Shown here: positions 1 through 9,207 of the stretch, in pieces
Layout of the letters: every line of letters begins with the position of its first letter
Position numbering within the stretch: position 1 is the first letter of the stretch
Source: Bacteroidota bacterium
GTDB lineage: Bacteria > Bacteroidota > Bacteroidia > UKL13-3
Assembly: GCA_027484685.1 (NCBI GenBank)
Contig: JAIXSO010000024.1
Span: forward strand, 1 to 64,000
Length of the DNA: 64,000 nt
Direction: 5' to 3'
Notes under the pieces: model-generated
Database searches by the model: none
What the model was told of the DNA's origin: nothing
The model's input: the letters and a program-made list of their open reading frames with translations, nothing else
Translations under genes and position numbers: made by a program

Positions 1-1502
1 CATTTACTCTTGGTGGGATCTAAGGTTGTTTGACTTGGGTTGTTTAAAATAAAATTAAATTGCCTATAACCACATTTATTATCATTCACGGTCCATGCTG
101 GCTCTGGTACTGCTATTACTTTAATATTTATACCTCTAGTAACAAATGCAGGCAATGGACAAAAACGATCAGTTCCGGTTACCGTAAATGAATGAGGTAA
201 TGAACGTGCAGCACTTTTTGGGGGTGTCCAACAAAATTTAAAACTATCTGCTTTTGGACCTTGAATACCTCTTTGATTTAAAATATAATTACGCACAAAT
301 GTAGCATTAGCCATTACAGGATTATACAATCCTGGATTATTCCATTTTAAATCGGTAGTATCAGCTATTATTTGTGGGCTAGATATTAAATCTTGTTGAT
401 CTTCGGCTACTATATCTAAACATATTTGGGTAGCTGCACAAACACTAAAGTTCTGAATACCAGTTTGTAAAACACCATTTCTATATATTTTTACAAGTGG
501 TACTTTATTTGAAGTACATAATTTTGTTTGAAACTGAACATCACGCCTTGTTAGTCCAACTACTGTCCAAACGCCATTTATTAATTTCCATTGAGTTACC
601 TCTATAACTAACATGGCAACAAAAACGCCCATTGGCCTGAACATCACATCACCTGTTGAAGGGTCTATTCTAATACCAGCAGGGGGTGCCGCATTTGGGT
701 TAGGTGCTCCAAAATAAGGAAATGGATACCCGGCACTGTAAGGCGTAATATAACTTACATTTGAGCCAAAACTTTGCATTGATTGCCCAAAAGCATAACT
801 CAATGAATCGCCATCTGGATCTATTGCTCCTAAATTATATACAAAATCAACACCTGAACAAACCAGTGCTGCTGCATCGTTGGTAAAGGTTGGTGCTGAA
901 TTACATGGTGTTTGACATCTGTTTACAATTGCCTCAGTATAATAATTACTTGAAGAAATAGTAGTTAAAGCTAAATTACGGCAGCAAGTACTAAAACCCA
1001 ATGAAACGTTACAACATGAAGCAGGTACACCACTTAAATTAACATTACCTTCGAATGTATAAACTTCAATACCAGGACTATATGTTCCAGCCGTACGGGT
1101 ACCACAATTGGTGCAAATAGTTCTAACCGCTGTACATGTTTGTATAATATCGTATCCGCTTGTAGCTGATACCGCAGCTAAAGTAAAACTTCCAAAATTA
1201 ACTCCCGAACAAGAAGCACTTTTACCTATAATAGTATTATTAAATCCACAACAAGCATTAGCAGTAGTGCAGCCAGAAACACTTCCAGGATTACTACCAC
1301 AACCAGGGCACATTTGCGCTCCAGCGCAATCTCTATAAATTTTCAATATTACTTTATAAACCCCAGGTGTGGAAGTACATTGGTAACTAATATCGCTACC
1401 AACCAAGTGATCTGCATATAATTTTAAATTATTAAAAATAATGAAAATAAATAATAGTAAAACTACTTTAATTTTGGGTGAGTGTATTTTTTTTAGTTTC
1501 AT
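1..1502 (-). CDS. Cys-rich secreted protein, C-terminus truncated by window edge
   Basis: Not in the supplied ORF track because it runs off the left edge. Reverse-strand reading from ATG at 1502 gives MKLKKIHSPKIKVVLLLFIIFIIFNNLKLYADHLVGSDISYQCTSTPGVYKVILKIYRDCAGAQMCPGCGSNPGSVSGC..., open to base 1. It has a signal-peptide-like N-terminus and the 'ADHxVGxxIxYxC...YxxxLKIYRDC' start typical of large Bacteroidota surface proteins. Confidence 0.8.
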   Translation of the reverse strand, partial: MKLKKIHSPKIKVVLLLFIFIIFNNLKLYADHLVGSDISYQCTSTPGVYKVILKIYRDCAGAQMCPGCGSNPGSVSGCTTANACCGFNNTIIGKSASCSGVNFGSFTLAAVSATSGYDIIQTCTAVRTICTNCGTRTAGTYSPGIEVYTFEGNVNLSGVPASCCNVSLGFSTCCRNLALTTISSSNYYTEAIVNRCQTPCNSAPTFTNDAAALVCSGVDFVYNLGAIDPDGDSLSYAFGQSMQSFGSNVSYITPYSAGYPFPYFGAPNPNAAPPAGIRIDPSTGDVMFRPMGVFVAMLVIEVTQWKLINGVWTVVGLTRRDVQFQTKLCTSNKVPLVKIYRNGVLQTGIQNFSVCAATQICLDIVAEDQQDLISSPQIIADTTDLKWNNPGLYNPVMANATFVRNYILNQRGIQGPKADSFKFCWTPPKSAARSLPHSFTVTGTDRFCPLPAFVTRGINIKVIAVPEPAWTVNDNKCGYRQFNFILNNPSQTTLDPTKSK

Positions 1503-1633
1503 AATTTTAATTTATTTATTGTTGAACAAAATTACTACCCTTATGTCTAAATATTTTGTTAACAATATATAATTTGGCATAAATAAATAATTTTTAAGTA
1601 ATAACCACTACTTGTTAGTTTAAATTTCAAATA

Positions 1634-2731
1634 ATGACATTAGTAGATAATATAACTAAAAACCATTTTTCAATTGATGAACCCATTTGGATAGCGCCTA
1701 GTGGCGGACTTTTGGATATTAATTTTGTAGCAAAATTTGATTTACAAAAAATACAAAAATCGTATCCAAACTTATGGCGTTACGCTGATGCAATTGCTAT
1801 TGATCAGTCAAAAGGAATTGTATCATTTAACGAAGGTTTTACTCCACTTGAACCTATAGTAATTAAAAACAAAACAATTTATATTAAACACGAACAATTA
1901 TTTAGCACCGGTAGTTATAAAGACCGTGGCGCTACCACATTAATTACCAAAGCAAAACAACTTGGCATAAGTAAAATAGTGCAAGATAGCAGTGGAAATG
2001 CGGGCTGTGCCATTGCTGCTTATGCTGCTAAAGCGCAAATTAATTGTGAAATATTTTTACCTGAAAATACTAGTGATAATAATATTAGCCAAATGCAAGC
2101 ATATGGTGCTACTATAACTAAAGTAAATGGAGTGCGTAAAGATGCAGCTAACGCAGCATTAAATGCAGCTAAAACAACTTATTATGCAAGTCATTGTTAC
2201 AATCCTTGGTTTTTTGAAGGCACAAAAACTTTTGCTTTTGAAGTTTGCGAACAATTGGGTTGGCAAAGCCCTGATTCAGTAATTTTACCTGCTGGAAATG
2301 GAACCCTAATTATTGGCTGTTACATTGGTTTTAAACAACTTGCTGCTGCTGGCATTATAAATAAAATACCTAAAATTATAGGTATTCAAACCGAAGTTTG
2401 CGCTCCATTATTTTACTCAATTAATAACCAAACACCTCCTTTACCCTTTACCAATAACACTTTAGCCGAAGGAATTGCCATTGAAAATCCACCGAGGGCA
2501 ACTCAAATAATAAATGCAATTTTAAATACAAAAGGTACTATAATTACCGTAAACGAAACCGAAATAAAATTAGCTTGGAAACAAATGGCTTTGCTTGGAA
2601 ATTATATTGAACCAACTAGCGCGGCTACCATTGCTGGCGTGCAAAAATATTTAAGCAATTTTGATTCAACTAATGAACTAATTGTATCATTATTTAGTGG
2701 GCATGGTTTAAAAAGTAAAAGCCTATTTTGA
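1634..2731 (+). CDS. Pyridoxal-phosphate-dependent enzyme, threonine-synthase-like
   Basis: 365 aa ORF with PLP-lysine context 'STGSYKDRGAT', 'SSGNAGCAIAAYAAK' and 'PAGNGTLIIGCY' motifs. Confidence 0.8.
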   Translation: MTLVDNITKNHFSIDEPIWIAPSGGLLDINFVAKFDLQKIQKSYPNLWRYADAIAIDQSKGIVSFNEGFTPLEPIVIKNKTIYIKHEQLFSTGSYKDRGATTLITKAKQLGISKIVQDSSGNAGCAIAAYAAKAQINCEIFLPENTSDNNISQMQAYGATITKVNGVRKDAANAALNAAKTTYYASHCYNPWFFEGTKTFAFEVCEQLGWQSPDSVILPAGNGTLIIGCYIGFKQLAAAGIINKIPKIIGIQTEVCAPLFYSINNQTPPLPFTNNTLAEGIAIENPPRATQIINAILNTKGTIITVNETEIKLAWKQMALLGNYIEPTSAATIAGVQKYLSNFDSTNELIVSLFSGHGLKSKSLF

Positions 2732-2757
2732 ACCCAAAAAATTATTTAAGTTCCAAA

Positions 2758-2856
2758 ATGAAACAAAGAAACTACAACACAAACACCCAAAACACTAATA
2801 ATCAGCATTTTAATTATGTGGTAGATTATTTGTTGAATAAATTAGAATTGAGGTAA
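2758..2856 (+). CDS. Possible 32-aa small ORF between the PLP enzyme and histidine kinase genes
   Basis: ATG..TAA reads MKQRNYNTNTQNTNNQHFNYVVDYLLNKLELR; it fills the gap between co-directional genes. Very short, so coding status is uncertain. Confidence 0.2.
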   Translation: MKQRNYNTNTQNTNNQHFNYVVDYLLNKLELR

Positions 2857-2874
2857 TTAATTTCACACTCTTTC

Positions 2875-4539
2875 ATGCTAAATAGATTATTAAACATATT
2901 AAATAACTTAAGTACTGGTTCCCGATCGGCAATTAGTTATTTTACTATTATATTTTTTGCATTATTGGCAAGTATTACGGCTATAGTATTATTGCAATTC
3001 AGTAAAAACATAGATGAACGATTATCAAAAAACTTTGCACCTGCTATTAATGCTACTAAAGATATTCATTTAATTATAGATGAAAGTAATCGCCATAGTG
3101 CCGCTATTGTTAACCAAAATGATAAAGCTAGCCGACTAAAACTACAAAAAATACTTGATAAACAGTACCGTAGAAGAAAAATATTTTTAATTGAACTTTT
3201 TCAAGAACCTGGTTTAGATAAAGCTAAAAAAATGTTTATTACGGTGGACCAAGCCTACAGCGAGGTAATGGTAAAACAAAGAGAATTATTGAAAATTACT
3301 ACTCCAGTTAATAATACTGAAGCATCTCAAAAACTACTTGCAGAAATTAAAGAAGATATTAGACGTTTAGAACTAAACATTGACGAGATAGAACGTAATG
3401 TAATTGATGCTAGTAATTTTTTACAATCAGAAAAATATAAGAGCTATAGAACGCTTCGTTTTTCGTTATTAATCATGATGATTATATTGGTTTTAATTGC
3501 GGGTATTTCGCTAATTATAACCAACGAAACCATAGTAAACCCAGTAAAACAAGTGAGCGAATTACTCAAAATAATGGGTAAAGGCGAAATTGTAAAATTT
3601 GAAGAGACTACTGAACGGAAAGATGAAATTGGTGATATGATTGAATCAGCAAAAAATCTTTCGTTAGGTATGAAAAATAAGGCTGATGTGGCTTTTCAAA
3701 TTGGTAAAGGAAACTACGAAATTGAAGTTCCATTACAAGGCAAAAACGATAAGCTTGGTCGTGCTTTACTTGAAATGAGAAACAACTTAATGCAGAGCAA
3801 GCAAACAGAAGCAAAAAACTTACATGAGCTTGAGCTTTACACCAAAAATTTAGAAAAAAGAAACAAAGAGTTAGACCAATTTGCTTACATTACTTCGCAC
3901 GATTTAAAAAGTCCGTTAAGAGGAATAAATAATTTAGCTGAATGGATAGAAGAAGACATGCGCGAAAGCATGACTGACGAAACCAGAAAATATTTTCAAA
4001 TGCTTAAAGGCCGCGTACACAGAATGGAGGCTTTAATTAACTCATTACTTAAATATAGCCGTGCCGGACGTATAAGTAACGAAATTGAATTAGTAAATAT
4101 AAATGTAGTAGTAAAAGAAGTTTTAAAACGCTTAAGTCCTGATAATAAATTTGCCATTTACCTAGATAATAATTTTCCAAATGTAATGGCCAATTACCAA
4201 GATATGGACGATATTTTTTACGAACTTATATCCAATGCTATGAAGCATAATTTTAATGCTTCGCCAATAATTAATGTAACCTATAAAACAGAGAATAATT
4301 ACTTTGTATTTTGTGTAGCAGATAATGGTTCGGGAATATCAAAGGAATATCACCAAAAAATATTTACTATTTTCCAAACTTTAGAAACCCGCGATAAAGT
4401 GGAAAGTGTGGGTGCAGGATTAGCAATTGTTAAGAAAATTGTTGAAGAAAATGGTGGTGCCGTTTGGATTGAATCGGAAGAAGGTGCAGGCGCTAAGTTT
4501 TACTTTAAATGGTTAATTCCTAACACACAAAATAGTTAA
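2875..4539 (+). CDS. Sensor histidine kinase (TM, HAMP-like, HisKA, HATPase_c)
   Basis: Two hydrophobic segments, 'FAYITSHDLKSPLRGI' H-box, 'NAMKHN' N-box, 'DNGSGI' and 'GAGLAIVKKIVEENGG' G-boxes. Confidence 0.9.
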   Translation: MLNRLLNILNNLSTGSRSAISYFTIIFFALLASITAIVLLQFSKNIDERLSKNFAPAINATKDIHLIIDESNRHSAAIVNQNDKASRLKLQKILDKQYRRRKIFLIELFQEPGLDKAKKMFITVDQAYSEVMVKQRELLKITTPVNNTEASQKLLAEIKEDIRRLELNIDEIERNVIDASNFLQSEKYKSYRTLRFSLLIMMIILVLIAGISLIITNETIVNPVKQVSELLKIMGKGEIVKFEETTERKDEIGDMIESAKNLSLGMKNKADVAFQIGKGNYEIEVPLQGKNDKLGRALLEMRNNLMQSKQTEAKNLHELELYTKNLEKRNKELDQFAYITSHDLKSPLRGINNLAEWIEEDMRESMTDETRKYFQMLKGRVHRMEALINSLLKYSRAGRISNEIELVNINVVVKEVLKRLSPDNKFAIYLDNNFPNVMANYQDMDDIFYELISNAMKHNFNASPIINVTYKTENNYFVFCVADNGSGISKEYHQKIFTIFQTLETRDKVESVGAGLAIVKKIVEENGGAVWIESEEGAGAKFYFKWLIPNTQNS

Positions 4540-5696
4540 ACTAAAGGTTCAAATCCTATTAAATTCATCACCTTATTGGCTTTGGCTTTTACCTCATCTA
4601 TAGAGTTTGCCAATACCGTAATATGACCCATTTTTCGCAAAGGTTTACTTTCTTTCTTATCGTATAAATGTAAGTAAGATCCCTCTATTTGATGAATTTG
4701 GTCTAGGTTTTTTATTACATATGGCCCACTAAAACTTTTATCGCCCAGCAAATTAAGCATAGCAGCAGGTTTTACCAAACCAGGGCAACCCACAGGTAAT
4801 CCTAATAAAATCCTAGTTAATTGCTCATACTGCGAAGTATAACAAGCCTCAATGCCATGATGTCCTGAATTATGAGGACGAGGAGCAATTTCGTTTACTA
4901 AAATTTCACCAGCATGAGTTAAAAACATTTCAACTGCAAAAACACCTGCACTTTTAAACTGATTAATGGTCTGAATAGCAACAATTTTTGCTTTTTCGGC
5001 CAATGGTTTGCTAATTTCGGCTGGACTAAATAAAAATGTAACCAAATTGGCTTCTGGGTCAAACTCCATTTCTACAGCATCGTAAGCCACTGTTTTCCCA
5101 AAAATATCTTTAGCTACAATAATTGAAATTTCTTTTTCGCAAGGAATAAATGCCTCTAAAACACAAGGAGTTTCAAACGGAATTAAACTATTATCAGCCA
5201 AAATAGCTTTGCTATTTAAAATAGTAACTCCCTTTCCATCGTACCCATCGGTGCGGGTTTTGGCCACAAATTTTTCAGTTCCAAGTTTTGCAATGGCTTG
5301 GTTCCATTCCGTTTTATCATTTACCAAAACATAAGGAGCTGTAGGCACCTGATGGTCGGTATAAAATTGTTTTTGTAAACCTTTGTCTTGTATAATTTGC
5401 AATACGCGAGGTGAAGGAATAATGGTTTTACCTTCATCTTCCAACTTTATTAAAGCATTGGTATTTACATGCTCAATTTCAAAAGTTAACACATCGCTCA
5501 TGGCTGCTAATTCGTTTATTTTAGCTTCATCTTGCAACGAACCTTCAATAAAATTTGTAGCCAAATGATAGCAAGGACAATCTTTTGAGCTTTCTAAAAT
5601 ATTAACACTTACATTTAATCTAAGAGCTTCTTCTATAAGCATGCGACCCAACTGACCGCCACCTAAAATACCAACCTTTTGTTTCAGTAAATTCAT
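4536..5696 (-). CDS. purK: 5-(carboxyamino)imidazole ribonucleotide synthase (ATP-grasp)
   Basis: 'VGILGGGQLGRMLIEEA' N-terminus, 'KTRTDGYDGKGV', 'NEIAPRPHNSGHHGIEAC' motifs. Confidence 0.93.
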   Translation of the reverse strand: MNLLKQKVGILGGGQLGRMLIEEALRLNVSVNILESSKDCPCYHLATNFIEGSLQDEAKINELAAMSDVLTFEIEHVNTNALIKLEDEGKTIIPSPRVLQIIQDKGLQKQFYTDHQVPTAPYVLVNDKTEWNQAIAKLGTEKFVAKTRTDGYDGKGVTILNSKAILADNSLIPFETPCVLEAFIPCEKEISIIVAKDIFGKTVAYDAVEMEFDPEANLVTFLFSPAEISKPLAEKAKIVAIQTINQFKSAGVFAVEMFLTHAGEILVNEIAPRPHNSGHHGIEACYTSQYEQLTRILLGLPVGCPGLVKPAAMLNLLGDKSFSGPYVIKNLDQIHQIEGSYLHLYDKKESKPLRKMGHITVLANSIDEVKAKANKVMNLIGFEPLV

Positions 5697-5711
5697 AATA
5701 TGGGGTGCAAA

Positions 5712-6845
5712 TTAAGCAATTTGTGCGCTTAAAACCTTTGTATAAAATTTTTCGTAAACAGGAACAATATTATTTATGTCAAATTCAAGGGCACGTGCTA
5801 ATGCATTTGCTTTGAATTGTTGCAATCGTTCTTCATTTTCTAGAATATAAATTCCTTTTTCGGCCATTTCATTTACATTTCCAACTTCTGCCATAAAACC
5901 CGAAATTCCATTTTGAACCAACTCTGGAATTCCGCCTGCATTACTAGCTATTACTGGCACTTCGCAAGCCATAGCTTCTAATGCTGCCAAACCAAAACTT
6001 TCGGTTTCCGATGGCATTAAAAATAAATCGCACACACTTAAAATTTCCTCTACCGGATTTTGTTTACCTAAAAACAATGTGCTGTCGCATAAATTTAATT
6101 CTCTGCAAAGCATTTCTGCATTGTGTCTTTCTGGCCCATCGCCAACTAACAATAATTTTGCGGGTATTTTCGCCCTAATTTGTCCAAATATTTTTATTAC
6201 ATCTTCTACTCTTTTTACTTTTCTAAAGTTAGAAGTATGCACAATTAATTTTTCATTTTGCGGAGCAATAGCCTTTTTAAAATGTTCTTTTGATTGTTTT
6301 TGAAAACGTGTTACATCTATAAAGTTTGGTATAACTTCAATGTGTTTTTTTGTTTTAAAATGTCGGTAAGTATCTTGTTTTAAAAAATCGGAAACAGCAG
6401 TTACAGCATCCGATTGATTGATTGAATAAGTTACAACTGGCTCAAAAGCAGCATCTTTACCCACCAAAGTTATATCAGTGCCATGCAAAGTAGTAATTAC
6501 CGGAATATTAATTCCTTCTGTAGCTAAAATATGTTTAGCCATAATAGCTGCCGATGCATGTGGAATGGCATAATGAACATGTAATAAATCTAGTTTTTCA
6601 AACTTAACCACATCCACCAAAGTGCTTGCCAACGAAGTTTCGTAGGGAGGAAAATCAAATAATGGATAAGTGCTTACATTTACTTCGTGATAAAATATAT
6701 TACTCATAAAAGAGTCGAGCCTAGCAGGTTGTTTGTATGCTATAAAATGTACCTGATGACCTCTTTGCGCTAAAGCTTTTCCTAATTCTGTAGCCACTAC
6801 CCCACTGCCTCCATAGGTTGGATAACACACAATTCCTATTTTCAT
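5712..6845 (-). CDS. bshA: N-acetyl-alpha-D-glucosaminyl L-malate synthase (bacillithiol biosynthesis glycosyltransferase family 4)
   Basis: 'MKIGIVCYPTYGGSGVVATELGKALAQRGHQVHFI' and 'HVHYAIPHASAA' are BshA-typical; GT4 'PSETESFGLAALEAMACEVPVIAS'. Confidence 0.92.
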   Translation of the reverse strand: MKIGIVCYPTYGGSGVVATELGKALAQRGHQVHFIAYKQPARLDSFMSNIFYHEVNVSTYPLFDFPPYETSLASTLVDVVKFEKLDLLHVHYAIPHASAAIMAKHILATEGINIPVITTLHGTDITLVGKDAAFEPVVTYSINQSDAVTAVSDFLKQDTYRHFKTKKHIEVIPNFIDVTRFQKQSKEHFKKAIAPQNEKLIVHTSNFRKVKRVEDVIKIFGQIRAKIPAKLLLVGDGPERHNAEMLCRELNLCDSTLFLGKQNPVEEILSVCDLFLMPSETESFGLAALEAMACEVPVIASNAGGIPELVQNGISGFMAEVGNVNEMAEKGIYILENEERLQQFKANALARALEFDINNIVPVYEKFYTKVLSAQIA

Positions 6846-6983
6846 TTAATTAAATACTTTATACTTTTTAAAGTACAAATGTTATCCTTTTGTTTTTATT
6901 AATTTTAATTATTTTATTGATATATTTTCTGTTGCATGTAAACAATTAACCAATAGCTATTTTAGCTTAGTGTAAAATAAAAA

Positions 6984-7010
6984 AACCAACCTTTTAGAGG
7001 TTGGCTTTTA
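6984..7010 (-). terminator. Rho-independent terminator downstream of response regulator
   Basis: Stem CCAACCT (6986-6992) / AGGTTGG (6998-7004), with a poly-T run on the minus strand. Confidence 0.7.
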
Positions 7011-7012
7011 AG

Positions 7013-7726
7013 TTATGAAGCATTTACTACCATTTGATCTACAAATTTGTATCCTATACCTCTTGACGAGTGTAAGAAAACCGGATTTTTAGGATCTGCT
7101 TCAAAATATTTTCGTAAACTCAGCATAAAATTATCAACTGTGCGCGTATTTGGTATAACATTGTAATCCCAAACTACTTTTAAAATATGTTCTCGACTAA
7201 CTACCGTATTTTTATTTTCAATAAGTAATTTAAGCAACAAAGTTTCTTTTTTGGTTAATTCTATAATTCCATCAATACCTTGTGCTTGATGACTATCAAA
7301 GTTAATCCAAAAGTTGCCAAAATGAAAAATATTTGGTAAGGCTTTGTCTAAAGCTTTTATTTTATCACGTTTTTCTAATAACTTCTTTATGCGTAATAAC
7401 AATTCTTCTAAATCAAAAGGTTTGGTTAAATAATCATCACCACCTTTTTTCAAACCTTCCACGCGTTCTGCCGGTGTATTTTTAGCCGAAAGGAAAAGAA
7501 TTGGAATATTTTGATCGTGTAATCTAATGTTTTCGCAAACCATATAGCCATCCATTTCGGGCAACATAATATCGAGTACTACTAAATCGAACTTACGTTC
7601 TCTAAAGGCCTCAATTGCCTTTTTACCGTCACCAACTGCTACAACGTGATAATTTTCTAATTCTAAATTTAATTTAAGTGCATGTTGAAGATTTTCTTCA
7701 TCTTCAACGAGTAAAATATTGTTCAT
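7013..7726 (-). CDS. OmpR-family response regulator
   Basis: Receiver 'ILLVEDEENLQ', 'DLVVLDIMLPEMDGY', 'LTKPFD'; winged-helix 'TRTVDNFMLSLRKYFEADP...RGIGYKF'. Confidence 0.93.
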   Translation of the reverse strand: MNNILLVEDEENLQHALKLNLELENYHVVAVGDGKKAIEAFRERKFDLVVLDIMLPEMDGYMVCENIRLHDQNIPILFLSAKNTPAERVEGLKKGGDDYLTKPFDLEELLLRIKKLLEKRDKIKALDKALPNIFHFGNFWINFDSHQAQGIDGIIELTKKETLLLKLLIENKNTVVSREHILKVVWDYNVIPNTRTVDNFMLSLRKYFEADPKNPVFLHSSRGIGYKFVDQMVVNAS

Positions 7727-7755
7727 AAAAATTGGTTTTAGTTTTTGATAAATAG

Positions 7756-8892
7756 TTAGACGATAAAACTAACCTCAAAGTTGGTTCCATTAGGATGATT
7801 ATTTTTCACTTCAATGGTTGCATGGTGAAATTTAACCAACTTTTTAACAATAAATAGCCCTAAACCTGTTCCTTTTGTTTTACGTGTTTGCTCTTTTCCA
7901 ACCCTGTAAAACTTGTCGAAAAGCCTTTGTTTATCGGCATCGGCAATGCCTATACCTAAATCTAAAATACTTAGTACAGCTTGCTTATTATCGCTTTTTA
8001 AAAGAATTGTAATGTTTTGGTCAGAATATTTTTCGGCATTACTTAAAAGATTAATGATGATGCTTTCTAGGGCAAACGCGTCTCCAGTAATGTACACTTC
8101 TTGCTCTATATTTTTAATTAATCTATTTTCTAGGTTTCTTGGTTTGGCATATGCATCAACTACTTGATTAACCAACTCGCTTAAATTAACTTTAGCCATA
8201 AGTGGCTCATAATGATTAGTTTCTAATTGGGCCGAAAGCAATAAATTATCCACCAAAGTTCTTAATCTATTGGTATCATTAATTGAGTTTTGCAAAATTG
8301 ATTTCTGTTGCTCTCTATCTAAATCGCGTTTTAAAAGTGTTTCTAAATATAGCTTTACAGATGCAATTGGTGTTTTAAGTTCATGAGTAATAGATAATAA
8401 AAAATTATTTTGTTGTTGGTTTAAAGCAATACTTTTTTCAAAGGTTTTATAAACCCATAAAATGCCCCAAATCAATAAGCCAATCATTACCAATCCTTCG
8501 CCAGCATACATCCATTTTTTGCGTGAAAGTTTGGCATTTGAAATATTTGTTTCTCGTTCTAACTTATTGTAAGCTTCCTCTTTGGGCCTAATCAAATAAC
8601 CATTAAAGGGATTAACAGTATCAATAAAAACCAATTCTAAAGTATTGTATTTTTCTTTAAAATAATTTTGCATTTGGATAGTATCCAAAAAATTATCTTC
8701 TTTTAACTCTTCGCCTATATCTGTTGAGGCTTTGTAACACAAAATTTCATCAGCAGCAGTTCGTAACTTACTGTTTTCAATTTCTAAATCATTAATAGTT
8801 TTTGAATTTCTAAAATGAGCGTAACCCCACCAACCAAACGCAGCAACAATGTATATTGATAAAAAAATGAAAATTAAACGAGGTTTATTCAT
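7756..8892 (-). CDS. Sensor histidine kinase paired with upstream-strand response regulator
   Basis: 'LLSITHELKTPIASVKLYLETLL', 'NLLSNAEKYS', 'GTGLGLFIVKKLVK'. Confidence 0.93.
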   Translation of the reverse strand: MNKPRLIFIFLSIYIVAAFGWWGYAHFRNSKTINDLEIENSKLRTAADEILCYKASTDIGEELKEDNFLDTIQMQNYFKEKYNTLELVFIDTVNPFNGYLIRPKEEAYNKLERETNISNAKLSRKKWMYAGEGLVMIGLLIWGILWVYKTFEKSIALNQQQNNFLLSITHELKTPIASVKLYLETLLKRDLDREQQKSILQNSINDTNRLRTLVDNLLLSAQLETNHYEPLMAKVNLSELVNQVVDAYAKPRNLENRLIKNIEQEVYITGDAFALESIIINLLSNAEKYSDQNITILLKSDNKQAVLSILDLGIGIADADKQRLFDKFYRVGKEQTRKTKGTGLGLFIVKKLVKFHHATIEVKNNHPNGTNFEVSFIV

Positions 8893-8932
8893 TTAACAAA
8901 AAAACAAAAAAAATGTATAAAATAAGTTTAAA

Positions 8933-9151
8933 TTATAATTCCCAAGTGTTTTTGCGTTTTGGGTTAATGTACTTTTTAATATTTAACCAAAATGCTAAAA
9001 TTAAGTACACCAATACAGGTGATGCTGCAGTAATGAATGAAGTATAAATAAAATACATACGTATAATATTTGAGCTAATACCAAAGCGTTCGCCAAGGTA
9101 TGTGCAAACTCCAAACACATTTTTTTCTACGTAATATTTAATTTTTTCCAT
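8933..9151 (-). CDS. PspC-domain small membrane protein
   Basis: 72 aa 'VFGVCTYLGERFGISSNIIRMYFIYTSFITAASPVLVYLILAFWL' matches PspC layout. Confidence 0.8.
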   Translation of the reverse strand: MEKIKYYVEKNVFGVCTYLGERFGISSNIIRMYFIYTSFITAASPVLVYLILAFWLNIKKYINPKRKNTWEL

Positions 9152-9207
9152 TATTTTTTATATTTCAAATATATAAATATTGTTCATTCAAAATAGTTTT
9201 ATTTTTT

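Noticed and set aside
7013-8892. Assigning the two-component pair next to porU as PorX/PorY
   Set aside because: The regulator is a classic OmpR-type winged-helix protein without the PglZ-like effector of PorX.
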